Assembly: GCA_963626285.1 (NCBI GenBank)
Contig: CAVFWQ010000034.1
Span: forward strand, 1 to 19,170
Source of the DNA: CAVDRM01 sp963626285
Lineage (GTDB): Bacteria > Bacillota > Clostridia > Christensenellales > Aristaeellaceae
Length of the DNA: 19,170 bases
Reading direction: 5' to 3'
Positions 1 through 7,697 of the stretch are shown here, piece by piece (the stretch's first letter is position 1; every line of letters starts with the position of its first letter). Made by a program: the position numbers and the translations under genes. The notes below the pieces were generated by a model. It was not told the DNA's origin, ran no database searches, and saw only the letters and a list, made by a program, of their open reading frames with translations.

Positions 1-44
1 ATAATCATATTCCTTTCCGGCTTGAAAATACGGTATCATGACAA

Positions 45-93
45 AACCGCCGATGAAGGCGCATTTCTGCTTTTTCATCGGCGGTTCTTTTTT
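45..93. terminator. Bidirectional intrinsic terminator
   Basis: A perfect 13-bp inverted repeat (45-57 with 74-86) encloses a 16-nt loop. Read on the plus strand it is followed by a T tract (88-93). Read on the minus strand it is followed by only four T. It sits downstream of the CBS membrane protein gene that ends at 176, so it may end that transcript. The better T tract on the plus strand suggests it also serves a convergent gene beyond the left edge. Positions 90-175 hold no gene that I can see. Confidence 0.75.
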
Positions 94-175
94 CGTTTGG
101 GAAAAGGTTTAAACCCTTAATTTTTTGCAATCCACAGGCTGCCGTCCCTTTGAACAGTCAGCTCTTTTTTGTGCA

Positions 176-1486
176 TTATTCTTCTGTTTTCTCCGCTTCC
201 TCCGTCAGCGGGGCATAGCGCTGCTTTGTGACCAAGGCATGGTCAACGCGGCGGTCCTCTAACTTTTCCACCTTGATATGGAGCATATCGCAGGGCTCAT
301 TTTCGGGTTTTTCCAAGGTCGGGGTCACATAGATGTCCGTTTCGGGCGTGGTGCCGTCCTCCGGAATTTCGGTGAAGCGGCTGAGGAAAAGACCGCCCAA
401 GGTGTCATAATCCTCGCTTTCGGGCAGAGCAATGTCCAGCGCTTCGTTGATGCTTTCCAGCGTGGCCGCGCCGCTGATGCGGTACACATTGGCGGACACC
501 TGCTTGATTTCGGTCTCCTCGTCCGTGTCGTATTCATCAAAGATATCGCCGACGATTTCTTCTAATAAATCCTCCATCGTCACCAGCCCGCTGACCCCGC
601 CGTATTCATCCACCACGATGGCCATATGCGTCTTGGCGTGCTGCATATTGCGAAGCAGGATATCGGCCTTGACGGTTTCCGGCACAAAATACGGCTCGCG
701 CAGCAGGTCGCGCAGGGGCTTTTTTCGGCCGGCATCCTTGGCGGAATTCAGCAGAAAATCGCGGGCAAAGAGAATACCGATCAAATCATCGATGTCCTCG
801 TCATAGACGGGAAAGCGGGAAAGGCCGGTTTCCTCGATGGTTTGCGTGATGGTCTTTTCATCATCGCCGATCCAGATGGCAGTCATGTCGGTGCGATGCA
901 CCATACAATCCGCCGCGGTCATGTCGCCGAAATCGAAGACGTTCTCAATCATGTCGCGCTCATCGCCCTCGATATTGCCGCTTTCCTCGCTGATGTCCAC
1001 CATCGCCCGAATATCCCGCTCCGTGACCTCCTCATGCTGCGCTTCCTTGGAGGCGCTGAGCAGCCGCGCCAGCCGTTCATTGATGAAAATGAAGGGCTTC
1101 AACAGGCGGCTGATGCCGTGATAGAAGCCGCACAGGGCGGGAACGAGCTTTTCCGCGTTCTTTTCGCCGATGAAGGCGGGCGTCAAATGCAGGAGAATTT
1201 GGCTGAGCGGCGTCAAAATGAGCGCGCATAGGAGCGCCTGACCCGCCGTTTGCGCAAACTGTCGGCAGACCAAAACGGCAAGCCAAAGCAGGCAGAAGGT
1301 GCGGACGAGCGCCAGCGCATACACCGCGCCGTCCGGCGCATCGAGCAGGGCATTCAGGGAAGCGTCGTTCTTTTCGCGCAAAGCGACTTCATTGACGCTT
1401 CGGAGCGCTTCGGAAAGAAGCCGGCACAGAAAGACACACACGGCAAGACCAAGCATCAGCGGCCATCGGCCAATCGGATCATCCAA
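176..1486 (-). CDS. CorC/HlyC-type CBS-domain membrane protein (CNNM/hemolysin family)
   Basis: Integral membrane protein of the DUF21-CBS-CorC_HlyC architecture, a family linked to Mg2+/divalent cation efflux and called hemolysin in old annotations. Hydrophobic segments at about residues 5-25, 55-75 and 82-105 form a DUF21-like part; a paired CBS region (about 190-312) follows, with the hallmark VVDEYGGVSGLVTMEDLLEE at 292-311, and then a C-terminal CorC_HlyC domain (about 330-410). I place the start at a TTG (1486-1484) because a GGGAGG ribosome site (1495-1500) lies 8 nt before it; the upstream in-frame ATG at 1507 would add 7 residues but has no ribosome site and abuts the divIVA terminator. 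Length about 436 residues is normal for the family. It is probably expressed by read-through of that terminator or from an unseen promoter. The ion specificity cannot be read from sequence. Confidence 0.88.
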   Translation of the reverse strand: MDDPIGRWPLMLGLAVCVFLCRLLSEALRSVNEVALREKNDASLNALLDAPDGAVYALALVRTFCLLWLAVLVCRQFAQTAGQALLCALILTPLSQILLHLTPAFIGEKNAEKLVPALCGFYHGISRLLKPFIFINERLARLLSASKEAQHEEVTERDIRAMVDISEESGNIEGDERDMIENVFDFGDMTAADCMVHRTDMTAIWIGDDEKTITQTIEETGLSRFPVYDEDIDDLIGILFARDFLLNSAKDAGRKKPLRDLLREPYFVPETVKADILLRNMQHAKTHMAIVVDEYGGVSGLVTMEDLLEEIVGDIFDEYDTDEETEIKQVSANVYRISGAATLESINEALDIALPESEDYDTLGGLFLSRFTEIPEDGTTPETDIYVTPTLEKPENEPCDMLHIKVEKLEDRRVDHALVTKQRYAPLTEEAEKTEE

Positions 1487-1513
1487 GGAAATAACCTCCC
1501 AATCCATAAAATG

Positions 1514-1568
1514 ATAACAAAAAGCGCGTCCGAAATATGCGGAACAGCTCCCGGCGCGGACACGCTTT
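1514..1568 (-). terminator. Intrinsic terminator after divIVA
   Basis: A 12-bp inverted repeat with one mismatch (1557-1568 with 1521-1532) is followed on the minus strand by TTTTTGTTAT. It starts 12 nt after the divIVA stop codon and ends just before the CBS membrane protein gene. It separates the cell-division cluster from that gene, or passes a reduced level of transcript to it. Confidence 0.8.
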
Positions 1569-1579
1569 ATGTTTCCGAA

Positions 1580-2107
1580 TCAGTCAAACAGTTCTTTTGC
1601 GTGTTCCAGTGCAGACTGCTGCTCCTGAACAAGCGCGGAAAACTTCTCGCGGTATTCCTGCGCGGCCTTGCGAAGGTCGCGCAGCTCGCTTTCCAGCAAT
1701 TCGCGCTCCTTCTCCAAGTCCTGATTTTCATCGGCCACGGAGCCCTTGGCCTCGCTGATGATGCGTTCCGCCTCCGCCTTCGCCTCGGCCACGGTGTTGT
1801 CATACACCTTCTGGGCGCTGCGCAGCAGGCGAGCCGCCTCCTCGGAAAAGTCCTGCGCGGGCTTTTTTTCTTCCACGACCGCGGCGGGCGCGGGCACGGC
1901 GGCAGAGGGAACGCTGACCGCGGCGGGCTGACTGAACACGCGGGAGCCGCTCTGCGCCAGACGGCTCTGCAGAGAAACGATTTCGTTCTGCATGGCTTCC
2001 ATTTCGTCGCAGATTTCATCCAGGAATTCATCGACCTCCACGGGGTCATAGCCGCGCATCTTGGTCTTAAATTCCTTTTCCTCGATCATACTCACAGTGA
2101 TGGCCAT
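1580..2107 (-). CDS. divIVA: DivIVA-domain coiled-coil protein
   Basis: Cytoplasmic scaffold that binds negatively curved membrane at septa and poles and recruits division or wall-synthesis proteins. The N-terminal DivIVA signature is clear: an Arg-Gly-Tyr-Asp core at residues 18-21 followed by PVEVDEFLDEICDEM. The membrane-inserting Phe-Arg pair of Bacillus subtilis is Met17-Arg18 here. A Pro/Ala/Val-rich linker (about 55-83) joins this to a long C-terminal coiled coil (about 85-170). At 175 residues it has the usual length. An AAGGAG ribosome site lies 10 nt before the ATG. It is the last gene of the ylm-type cluster, 30 nt after yggT, and is followed by an intrinsic terminator. A divergent paralogue such as GpsB is less likely because of the long coiled coil and the cluster position. 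Confidence 0.92.
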   Translation of the reverse strand: MAITVSMIEEKEFKTKMRGYDPVEVDEFLDEICDEMEAMQNEIVSLQSRLAQSGSRVFSQPAAVSVPSAAVPAPAAVVEEKKPAQDFSEEAARLLRSAQKVYDNTVAEAKAEAERIISEAKGSVADENQDLEKERELLESELRDLRKAAQEYREKFSALVQEQQSALEHAKELFD

Positions 2108-2137
2108 AGGGGAACAGCTCCTTTCCGGACGAGAAGA

Positions 2138-2395
2138 TTAAGAAAAAATGATATTGAACACAAAGAGAACCAACAGGGTCAAAAGAACACCGGACAGCGG
2201 GCCGATATCAAACGGCATCCGCCGCCCCTTCAGCACCTTGGCGGCGATGGAGCGCCCCGTGCGGACTGCCGGCTCGACAATCCTTTCCAGCAGCACCGTC
2301 CAGCGGTTCTGCGGCGTGTCCGCCAAGGAAAGCAGCGCCCAAACGAAATTCAGCAGGGCGTACACCTGAATGATTTTCCGAACAATGGCTATCAT
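2138..2395 (-). CDS. YggT/YlmG family small membrane protein
   Basis: Small integral membrane protein of the YggT (YlmG) family, which is found next to sepF in most Gram-positive genomes and whose exact role in division or membrane organisation is not settled. Two hydrophobic segments are visible, residues 9-24 and 67-84, with the family pattern between them: LLERIVEPAVRTGRSI, then a Pro-Phe-Asp-Ile-Gly-Pro-Leu motif at about 61-67. The length of 85 residues is typical. An AAGGAG ribosome site lies 7 nt before the ATG. It follows sepF by 20 nt and precedes divIVA by 30 nt, so it is surely co-transcribed. The ylmH gene that often stands between yggT and divIVA is absent. Confidence 0.85.
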   Translation of the reverse strand: MIAIVRKIIQVYALLNFVWALLSLADTPQNRWTVLLERIVEPAVRTGRSIAAKVLKGRRMPFDIGPLSGVLLTLLVLFVFNIIFS

Positions 2396-2415
2396 GGTTT
2401 AACTCCTTATGCCGA

Positions 2416-3543
2416 TTACTCCGCCTCGGCCATGTTTTCCTGCTCCGCAGCATAGTCGACCCTGTCCGGCGCGTAGCCGCTGCCCGCCGGCTGCGCCTCA
2501 AAAGGGGGCGTTTCCGGCTCGTTCTGCGGACGCTGGGCGAAGAAGGCCGCGCTCTGCACCTCCGACGCCGGGCTGCGCCGGGCAAAGCCCTGGGCGTCCT
2601 GCCGCAGCTGTGCCTGATATTGCGGCTGCTGATACCCCTGCGGCCGGTAATCCTGCGCCTGATACTGCGGCTGATAGCGGCCGAAGCCCTGCGGCTGGTA
2701 GCCGCTTTGCTGCGGCGCATTGTAGCGCGGCTGCTGGGGCTGGGTCGGGCGCGGCGCACCGTTCATCTGGCTGGTAATCTGGTCCGCAAACACATTGATG
2801 ATACCGGGGGCAAGCAGGTATGCGCCGTAGCGCGAAACCTTGGTGATGGTGGCAGACAGGGAGAAGCAGGCGCCGGATAGGGTGTCCACATAGCGGCGCA
2901 TTTCGGCCGGGTCTGACACGCTGTCCATGACCACGATGAGCGCGTCCCCTGCGCGGAGCAGGGCGATGGCGCTGCGGCATTCATTGATGCCGCGCACATT
3001 CATGACGCGCATATTCAGCGTCTTTTCAGCCGTCTGCGGCTGCTGCATCTGCAGCGGAGCCTGCGGCTGTTGGGGCTGCTCCTGCTGATACTGGCCGGGG
3101 AAGGGAACGACATTTTCTTCCCTGTTCATGTGCTGCTGCATCCGGCGGTTGCGCGGCTGCTGGGGCTGCTGCGCGGAAAACTGGGTATACAGCGGCTGCG
3201 CCTGCTGCTGATACTGCGGCTGATAGGGCTGCTGCTGATAATTCATCTGCGGCTGCTGGTAGGGAGCATACTGCCGGGGCTGCTGCCCGAAAAGCGGATC
3301 AAAAGCATCCGGCTGACGGGACGGGCGGGGCTGTTGATAAGCCGTCTGCTGCTGATACTGCGGCTGATACGGCTGCTGATAATTCATCTGCTGATAGGGC
3401 TGCTGCGCATACGGCGCTTCAGGCTGCTGCGCTTCCTCATCCTCCTCCCGCGCATCCCGCTGCGCTGAATCGGCATAAAAGAAACGGTCCATCAAATCGG
3501 TCATTTTATTCTTGGTCTGCTTAAAGAAATTGCCCAGAGCCAT
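2416..3543 (-). CDS. sepF: Cell division protein SepF with long Gln/Pro/Tyr-rich arms
   Basis: SepF polymerises and tethers FtsZ to the membrane. An N-terminal amphipathic helix (residues 1-22, MALGNFFKQTKNKMTDLMDR) fits the membrane anchor, and the conserved SepF domain lies at about 175-255 with the typical GDALIVVMDSVSDP and RYGAYLLAPG segments. At 375 residues it is more than double the usual length (about 150). The excess is low-complexity: residues 39-172 and about 262-312 are dominated by Gln, Pro and Tyr, and a block starting MNYQQ is repeated at 53-72 and 100-119. I start at the ATG at 3543 because a GAGGAGG site (3550-3556) lies 6 nt upstream; an in-frame TTG at 3558 is inside that site. 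The ribosome site overlaps the stop of yggS, so the two are likely translationally coupled. Confidence 0.92.
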   Translation of the reverse strand: MALGNFFKQTKNKMTDLMDRFFYADSAQRDAREEDEEAQQPEAPYAQQPYQQMNYQQPYQPQYQQQTAYQQPRPSRQPDAFDPLFGQQPRQYAPYQQPQMNYQQQPYQPQYQQQAQPLYTQFSAQQPQQPRNRRMQQHMNREENVVPFPGQYQQEQPQQPQAPLQMQQPQTAEKTLNMRVMNVRGINECRSAIALLRAGDALIVVMDSVSDPAEMRRYVDTLSGACFSLSATITKVSRYGAYLLAPGIINVFADQITSQMNGAPRPTQPQQPRYNAPQQSGYQPQGFGRYQPQYQAQDYRPQGYQQPQYQAQLRQDAQGFARRSPASEVQSAAFFAQRPQNEPETPPFEAQPAGSGYAPDRVDYAAEQENMAEAE

Positions 3544-3554
3544 GAAGTACCTCC

Positions 3555-4238
3555 TCAAGTGGAAAATAATGCGCGTCCAACGCGCACCATTGTCGCGCCT
3601 GCGCGTGCGGCTAAAGCATAATCATTGGACATGCCCATGGAAAGCTCGGTGAGCCGTTCGGGAAAGCGGGACGTATCCCGCAGCCGCTCAAGGCAGCACC
3701 GCGTTTCCGTAAACCAGTGAAACAGGTCATCCTCCGCCGCGTTCAGCGGCAGGATGGTCATTAAGCCCCGAACGCTGAGGTTGGGCAGCGCCTCGCAGAA
3801 TGTCAGAAAATTCGGCAGCTCTTCCGGCGCGGCGCCGGCCTTTTGCTTTTCGCCGGATACGTTGACCTGAAGGAGCACGGGCATCACCAGACCGTTCCTG
3901 CCCGCCTGACGGTCAATCTCCTGCGCCAGCTCCGCCCTGTCCAGAGAATGAATCAGACAAACCTCTCTTATTATATATTTAACTTTGTTGGTTTGCAACC
4001 GCCCTATCATGTGGAATTGAAATTTTCCTTCCAAAAAGGGCAGCTTTTCCTGCAAAACCTGCACTCTGTTTTCCGCGATGTCCTGAACGCCCAGGGCGCT
4101 GAGCGGCAAAATCCGCTCCACGGCCGCCGTTTTGGTCACGGCGATCAGCTTCGGCGTTCGTCCCCACGGCGCGCTTTCTTTTTCCAGCACCGTGCGGATT
4201 TTTTGGACATTACCCACAAGAGCGTCTTCGTCCGGCAT
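3555..4238 (-). CDS. YggS/YlmE-type PLP-binding protein
   Basis: Fold-type III pyridoxal-phosphate protein of the YggS/YlmE/PROSC family, which has no known catalytic reaction and acts in PLP homeostasis and amino-acid balance. The PLP lysine is in LIAVTKT (Lys36). Other family marks are AENRVQ near 56, HMIGRLQTNK around 76-85, VNVSGE near 128 and the C-terminal LSMGMSNDYALAARAGATMVR, which binds the phosphate. At 227 residues it matches the family. I use the ATG at 4238, which has an AAAGGAAG ribosome site just upstream; an in-frame TTG 24 nt earlier has none. It lies directly upstream of sepF, the conserved ylmE-sepF order, and its stop codon overlaps the sepF ribosome site. Confidence 0.94.
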   Translation of the reverse strand: MPDEDALVGNVQKIRTVLEKESAPWGRTPKLIAVTKTAAVERILPLSALGVQDIAENRVQVLQEKLPFLEGKFQFHMIGRLQTNKVKYIIREVCLIHSLDRAELAQEIDRQAGRNGLVMPVLLQVNVSGEKQKAGAAPEELPNFLTFCEALPNLSVRGLMTILPLNAAEDDLFHWFTETRCCLERLRDTSRFPERLTELSMGMSNDYALAARAGATMVRVGRALFST

Positions 4239-4314
4239 GGTTTTATCTTCCTTTCTGAACAAAGCGATGCGCGTCTGACCGTTGAAAATGCAAGCATCGG
4301 AAACGGCTGCCCTC

Positions 4315-5877
4315 TTAAAAGAGCTTCACGGTCATCCCCTCATACAGATACCCCGCATTGTTCGGCACGATATGGCTGACATCGCCTTCCGTGGAAATGA
4401 CGGTCACGGGGGTCCAGTAGTTGTTGCCCATTTCATCCACGATGACCACGCCGACCTGCCCGTACTGGCTGTACAGGGCGCGGGTGGGCACGGTCAGGCT
4501 GTCCACGTTCTCGCCAAGCTGCACCTGGCAGGAGCGGATGTACAGGATGTTCTTGACATCCGCGTCGGCCACGATCAGGCGGACGAGCAGCTCGCCGCCG
4601 GAGCGGGTGAAGGATTCGACCGTCGCATCCACCACCGTGTTTTCAAAGCTCTCGATGAGCAGCTTATAGGTGCGTCCCGTGACGGGCGTCCAGTCCGTAT
4701 CGGAGCAGAGCATCAGCACAGCCCAGCCGTCATTTTTAACCAGACGGTAGATGGACACGGTATTGCGGGAGGACGCGGCGGAATTGGCGGGGATATGGCC
4801 GTTATACATGCTGCGCACCTCGGCGGGCGTAAAATCCGCGTAGGTGTTCATGTTCAGGGCTTCTTCGTAGCCGTCCGTATAGAAGCTGACGATGCCGTCT
4901 GAGGCGGCGGCGTACTGCTTCGTCCACGAGGAAATGCGCTGAAGCTGGGTGTTTTCATCGTCATACAGGCGGGAGAGCTTCTGGTCGTCTGGATATTTCT
5001 GCTTTAAGTACGTCTGCCTCGCCTGCAGCGCCTGTGTCAGCAGCGTTTCTTGGTTGATGAGGCTGCCGCGTGCGCCGTGGATGAGCTGCCGCGTTTCCTT
5101 TGCCAAGTCGCGCACCTGCGTGTCCAAGGTGGTCAGCTTGGTGTCCTTGCCGCTGCTGTTCGCGCTGATTAAGGTCTTGTGGTATTCCTTGATCTGGTCG
5201 CGGTATTTTTGCAGGGTGGTCAGCTCCTTGGCGTTGAAGCCAGAGGTGTACACCGTGCAGGTGGGGGTGCTGCGCTGGACCGTCTGCCCCTCCTCGACCA
5301 GATATTCAATTTGTGAGGCGCTCTCCTGCGTGTACACCGTTTCGTTGCGCACAAGCAGGGCATCGCCCGTATAGCGGGAGGACAGGGTCGCGCCGCCCAC
5401 CTGCCCGTACATGGCCTCGCCCGGCGCTGACATGCGGATGACGGCATAGCCGCCGAAGAGCAGTACCAGCAGGGAAATGATGATGTAGGGGGCGCGGGAG
5501 CGCTTTTTCTTCTGTTGGGTCGGGAAGCCTGTTTTCGGCGTTCGATAGCCCTTCTTGGAGTCCGATATTTCCTCCGGCATAATACCCTGCTGCCGGTAAG
5601 GGACGTCCGCCTGCTCCTGCATGGGCTGCGCGGGGTTCGGCATATACCCGTTCGGGGCTGGGAAGGGCTCCTGCGTCCCGTAGTTCGGCGCTTGAGAAGG
5701 CTGCTGATAGCCCTGCTGCGGGGCTGGGTAGGGCGTTTGATACGGCGTTTGATAAACGGAAGGATCCAACTGAGCCGGCGGCGGGACGCTGCCGCTTTGC
5801 TGCGCGGTCGGCGGCTGCTGCGGCGTTTGCGTCCACTGCGGGGGCTGTCCGTTCGGTTCATAAGGGACTCTATCCAT
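4315..5877 (-). CDS. HlyD-like membrane fusion protein with Pro/Gln-rich cytoplasmic tail
   Basis: Single-pass membrane protein. Residues 1-130 are hydrophilic and rich in Pro, Gln and Tyr (VYQTPYQTPYPAPQQGYQQP around 41-60), then comes a basic KKKRSR patch, one transmembrane helix at about 131-148, and a roughly 370-residue external region. The external part resembles HlyD/membrane-fusion proteins: a lipoyl-like strand segment, a helical coiled-coil stretch (about 205-315), and a C-terminal beta domain ending NNAGYLYEGMTVKLF. The start is the ATG at 5877 with GGAGGAG 7 nt upstream. HlyD-like proteins of this kind head sepF clusters in other Clostridia as far as I recall, and no exporter ATPase or permease is nearby, so a role in division or wall assembly is more likely than efflux. 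The yggS gene follows after 76 nt. Function unproven. Confidence 0.75.
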   Translation of the reverse strand: MDRVPYEPNGQPPQWTQTPQQPPTAQQSGSVPPPAQLDPSVYQTPYQTPYPAPQQGYQQPSQAPNYGTQEPFPAPNGYMPNPAQPMQEQADVPYRQQGIMPEEISDSKKGYRTPKTGFPTQQKKKRSRAPYIIISLLVLLFGGYAVIRMSAPGEAMYGQVGGATLSSRYTGDALLVRNETVYTQESASQIEYLVEEGQTVQRSTPTCTVYTSGFNAKELTTLQKYRDQIKEYHKTLISANSSGKDTKLTTLDTQVRDLAKETRQLIHGARGSLINQETLLTQALQARQTYLKQKYPDDQKLSRLYDDENTQLQRISSWTKQYAAASDGIVSFYTDGYEEALNMNTYADFTPAEVRSMYNGHIPANSAASSRNTVSIYRLVKNDGWAVLMLCSDTDWTPVTGRTYKLLIESFENTVVDATVESFTRSGGELLVRLIVADADVKNILYIRSCQVQLGENVDSLTVPTRALYSQYGQVGVVIVDEMGNNYWTPVTVISTEGDVSHIVPNNAGYLYEGMTVKLF

Positions 5878-5921
5878 CCATGCACTCCTCCGGATTGGCC
5901 GCTCCCGCAAGGGAAACTGCC

Positions 5922-5950
5922 ATCATGCGTCAACAGTCAATGTACTGCAA
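5922..5950 (-). promoter_or_regulatory. Possible promoter of the cell-division cluster
   Basis: In the 126-nt gap before the HlyD-like gene, a TTGCAG box (5945-5950) is followed after 17 nt by CATGAT (5922-5927). Each box matches the sigma-A consensus at only four positions, so the call is tentative. The gap is AT-rich toward 5950-6003, consistent with a promoter region. No intrinsic terminator with a GC stem is visible after the oxidoreductase stop at 6004. Confidence 0.35.
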
Positions 5951-6003
5951 AAATGGTAACTTTGATACATTCGACACAAAAATTTAAAATCCCTGCAAAA
6001 AAA

Positions 6004-7614
6004 TCAAAATATTTGTTCATTTAAAAATCGAGCCGCGCTCTCTGCACACCGCAGGCCGTCCACGGCTGCGGACATAATGCCGCCCGCATAGCCCGCGCCC
6101 TCGCCGACAGGGAAAATGCCGCGGACGGATGCTTGAAAACAGTCATTCCGCAGGATGCGGACAGGGCAGGAGGAGCGCGTTTCCACCGCGGTCAGCACGG
6201 CGTCTGGATGGGCAAAGCCGCGCATCCGCCCATCCAGCCTTCGAATGCCTTCTTTGAGGTCATCCGCAAAGGGCGCGGGAAAGAGCGCGTTCAAATCGCA
6301 CGGCGTCACGGCGGGGCGATAGGTGGGCGCGACCTCGCCCAAGCGCACGGAGGCACGACCCGCCAAAAAGTCCTCCACGCGCTGCGCGGGTGCGGAATAG
6401 TCTTCGCCGCCCAGCGCAAAGGCGCGTTTTTCCAGCATCCGCTGGAACACAAAGCCGGCCAGCGGATGCTCGTCGCCGAAATCCTCCGGCAGCACGTCCA
6501 CGAGCAGGGCGGCATTGGCGTTTTCGCCGTCGCGGGCGTAAGGGCTCATGCCGTTGACGCATACGCCGCCCGCCTTGCTCGCCGCCGCCACGACCTGTCC
6601 GCCCGGACACATACAGAAGGTGTACGCCCCGCGCCCGTCCCTGAGCTTTGCCGAAAGGTGATATTCGGCGGCAGGCAGCGTCCTGTCTCCCGCAAAGCGC
6701 CCGTACTGCGCCTGATCGACCATGCTCTGCCGATGCTCGATGCGCAGACCCAGAGAAAACGGCTTCTGCGCGATAACCAGCCCCGCCTCGTACAAAATGC
6801 GCTGCGTATCGGCGGCGCTGTGGCCGATGGCAGGCAGGAGGCAGTCCGTCCTGAGCGTATGTGTGCCGCCCGCATCCTCGTACATGACGTGCGTTAAACG
6901 TCCTTTGTCCGTACAGATGCCCGTCATGCGGGCATTAAAATGCACGTCCCCGCCCAAGGCGGCGATTTCTTCCCGAATGGCCTTGACGACCTGCGGCAGC
7001 CTGTCCGTGCCGATGTGCGGCCGCGCCAGAACGAGGATGTCCTCCGGTGCGCCATGCTCGGCCAATTCTTTTAAGACGACGCGGCAGAGCGGGCTTTTGA
7101 TGCCCGTGGTCAGCTTGCCGTCCGAAAACGCGCCCGCGCCTCCCTCGCCGAACTGGATGTTACTGTTTTCATCCAAGACGCGCTCACTTTGAAAGCGCCG
7201 AACGGTTTGGGAGCGTCTGTCCACGCTTTCGCCCCGTTCCAGCACGATGGGGCACAAGCCAGCCCTTGCCAGATACAGCGCCGCAAACAGACCGCTGGGG
7301 CCTAAACCCACCACCACGGGCGGGTGCTCCGGCCGCTTTGAGGCAGGCGGAACCGTCAAGCCCCTGACGGGCTGCACGGCGGTTGCCGCGCCCGCCTTCA
7401 GGCGCTTCAGCACCGCACCCTCGTCCCCCTTCAGGGCAACGTCCACAGAAACGACAAAATGGACGTCGCTTTTATCGCGTGCGTCCACACTGCGCTTGGA
7501 AATGCGGCAGGAAGCGGCCTGCGCAGGCTGCACCCGCAGCTTTTTCAGCGCCTTTTGAAAGGCAAATGCATCGCTTTCATGCAGCGGCAGGGCAATGTCA
7601 GATACTCTCAGCAT
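6004..7614 (-). CDS. FAD-dependent dehydrogenase (COG2509-type)
   Basis: Predicted cytoplasmic flavoprotein of unknown substrate. A Rossmann dinucleotide motif, VVVGLGPSGLFAALYLARAG (100-119, Gly103-x-Gly105-x-x-Gly108), follows an N-terminal region of about 95 residues that is typical of this family and absent from simple reductases. Next come the family-specific NIQFGEGGAGAFSDGKLTTG (about 159-178) and a C-terminal FAD-contacting segment, GIFPVGEGAGYAGGIMSAAV. The 536-residue length fits the COG2509 group, often annotated as NAD(P)/FAD-dependent oxidoreductase. A GAAGGA ribosome site lies 6-7 nt before the ATG. It lies 83 nt downstream of glycogen phosphorylase, beyond a large hairpin, and no other promoter is obvious. 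Its reaction cannot be named. Confidence 0.88.
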   Translation of the reverse strand: MLRVSDIALPLHESDAFAFQKALKKLRVQPAQAASCRISKRSVDARDKSDVHFVVSVDVALKGDEGAVLKRLKAGAATAVQPVRGLTVPPASKRPEHPPVVVGLGPSGLFAALYLARAGLCPIVLERGESVDRRSQTVRRFQSERVLDENSNIQFGEGGAGAFSDGKLTTGIKSPLCRVVLKELAEHGAPEDILVLARPHIGTDRLPQVVKAIREEIAALGGDVHFNARMTGICTDKGRLTHVMYEDAGGTHTLRTDCLLPAIGHSAADTQRILYEAGLVIAQKPFSLGLRIEHRQSMVDQAQYGRFAGDRTLPAAEYHLSAKLRDGRGAYTFCMCPGGQVVAAASKAGGVCVNGMSPYARDGENANAALLVDVLPEDFGDEHPLAGFVFQRMLEKRAFALGGEDYSAPAQRVEDFLAGRASVRLGEVAPTYRPAVTPCDLNALFPAPFADDLKEGIRRLDGRMRGFAHPDAVLTAVETRSSCPVRILRNDCFQASVRGIFPVGEGAGYAGGIMSAAVDGLRCAESAARFLNEQIF

Positions 7615-7647
7615 CGTTGTTCCTTCAATGAATGCGCAAATGGATGT

Positions 7648-7683
7648 GCAAATGGAAGTCCGTACAAACGGGCTTCCATTTGC
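7648..7683 (-). other. Long hairpin between glgP and the oxidoreductase gene
   Basis: A 16-bp stem (7648-7663 with 7668-7683, all Watson-Crick except one G-T pair) has a 4-nt loop. It lies 15 nt after the glgP stop codon. Neither strand has a T tract next to the stem, so it is not a standard terminator. It could protect the 3' end of the glgP message or set different levels for the two genes. A direct copy of nine bases of the arm, GCAAATGGA, stands just outside it at 7636-7644. Confidence 0.7.
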
Positions 7684-7697
7684 AAAGCATAAATCTT

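Noticed and set aside
1..18. Ribosome site for a minus-strand gene starting just beyond the left edge
   Set aside because: GGAAAGGA at 13-20 on the minus strand could serve one, but no coding sequence is inside the window to test it.
3070..3468. Leu/Ile-rich plus-strand frame that looks like a membrane protein
   Set aside because: It is the antisense of the SepF Gln/Pro-rich arm, where CAG and CAA codons read as Leu-type codons on the other strand.
2416..3543. The repeated bases in the SepF arms as a DNA repeat array or CRISPR-like element
   Set aside because: The repetition follows codons of a continuous reading frame with varying units and no spacers, so it is protein low complexity.
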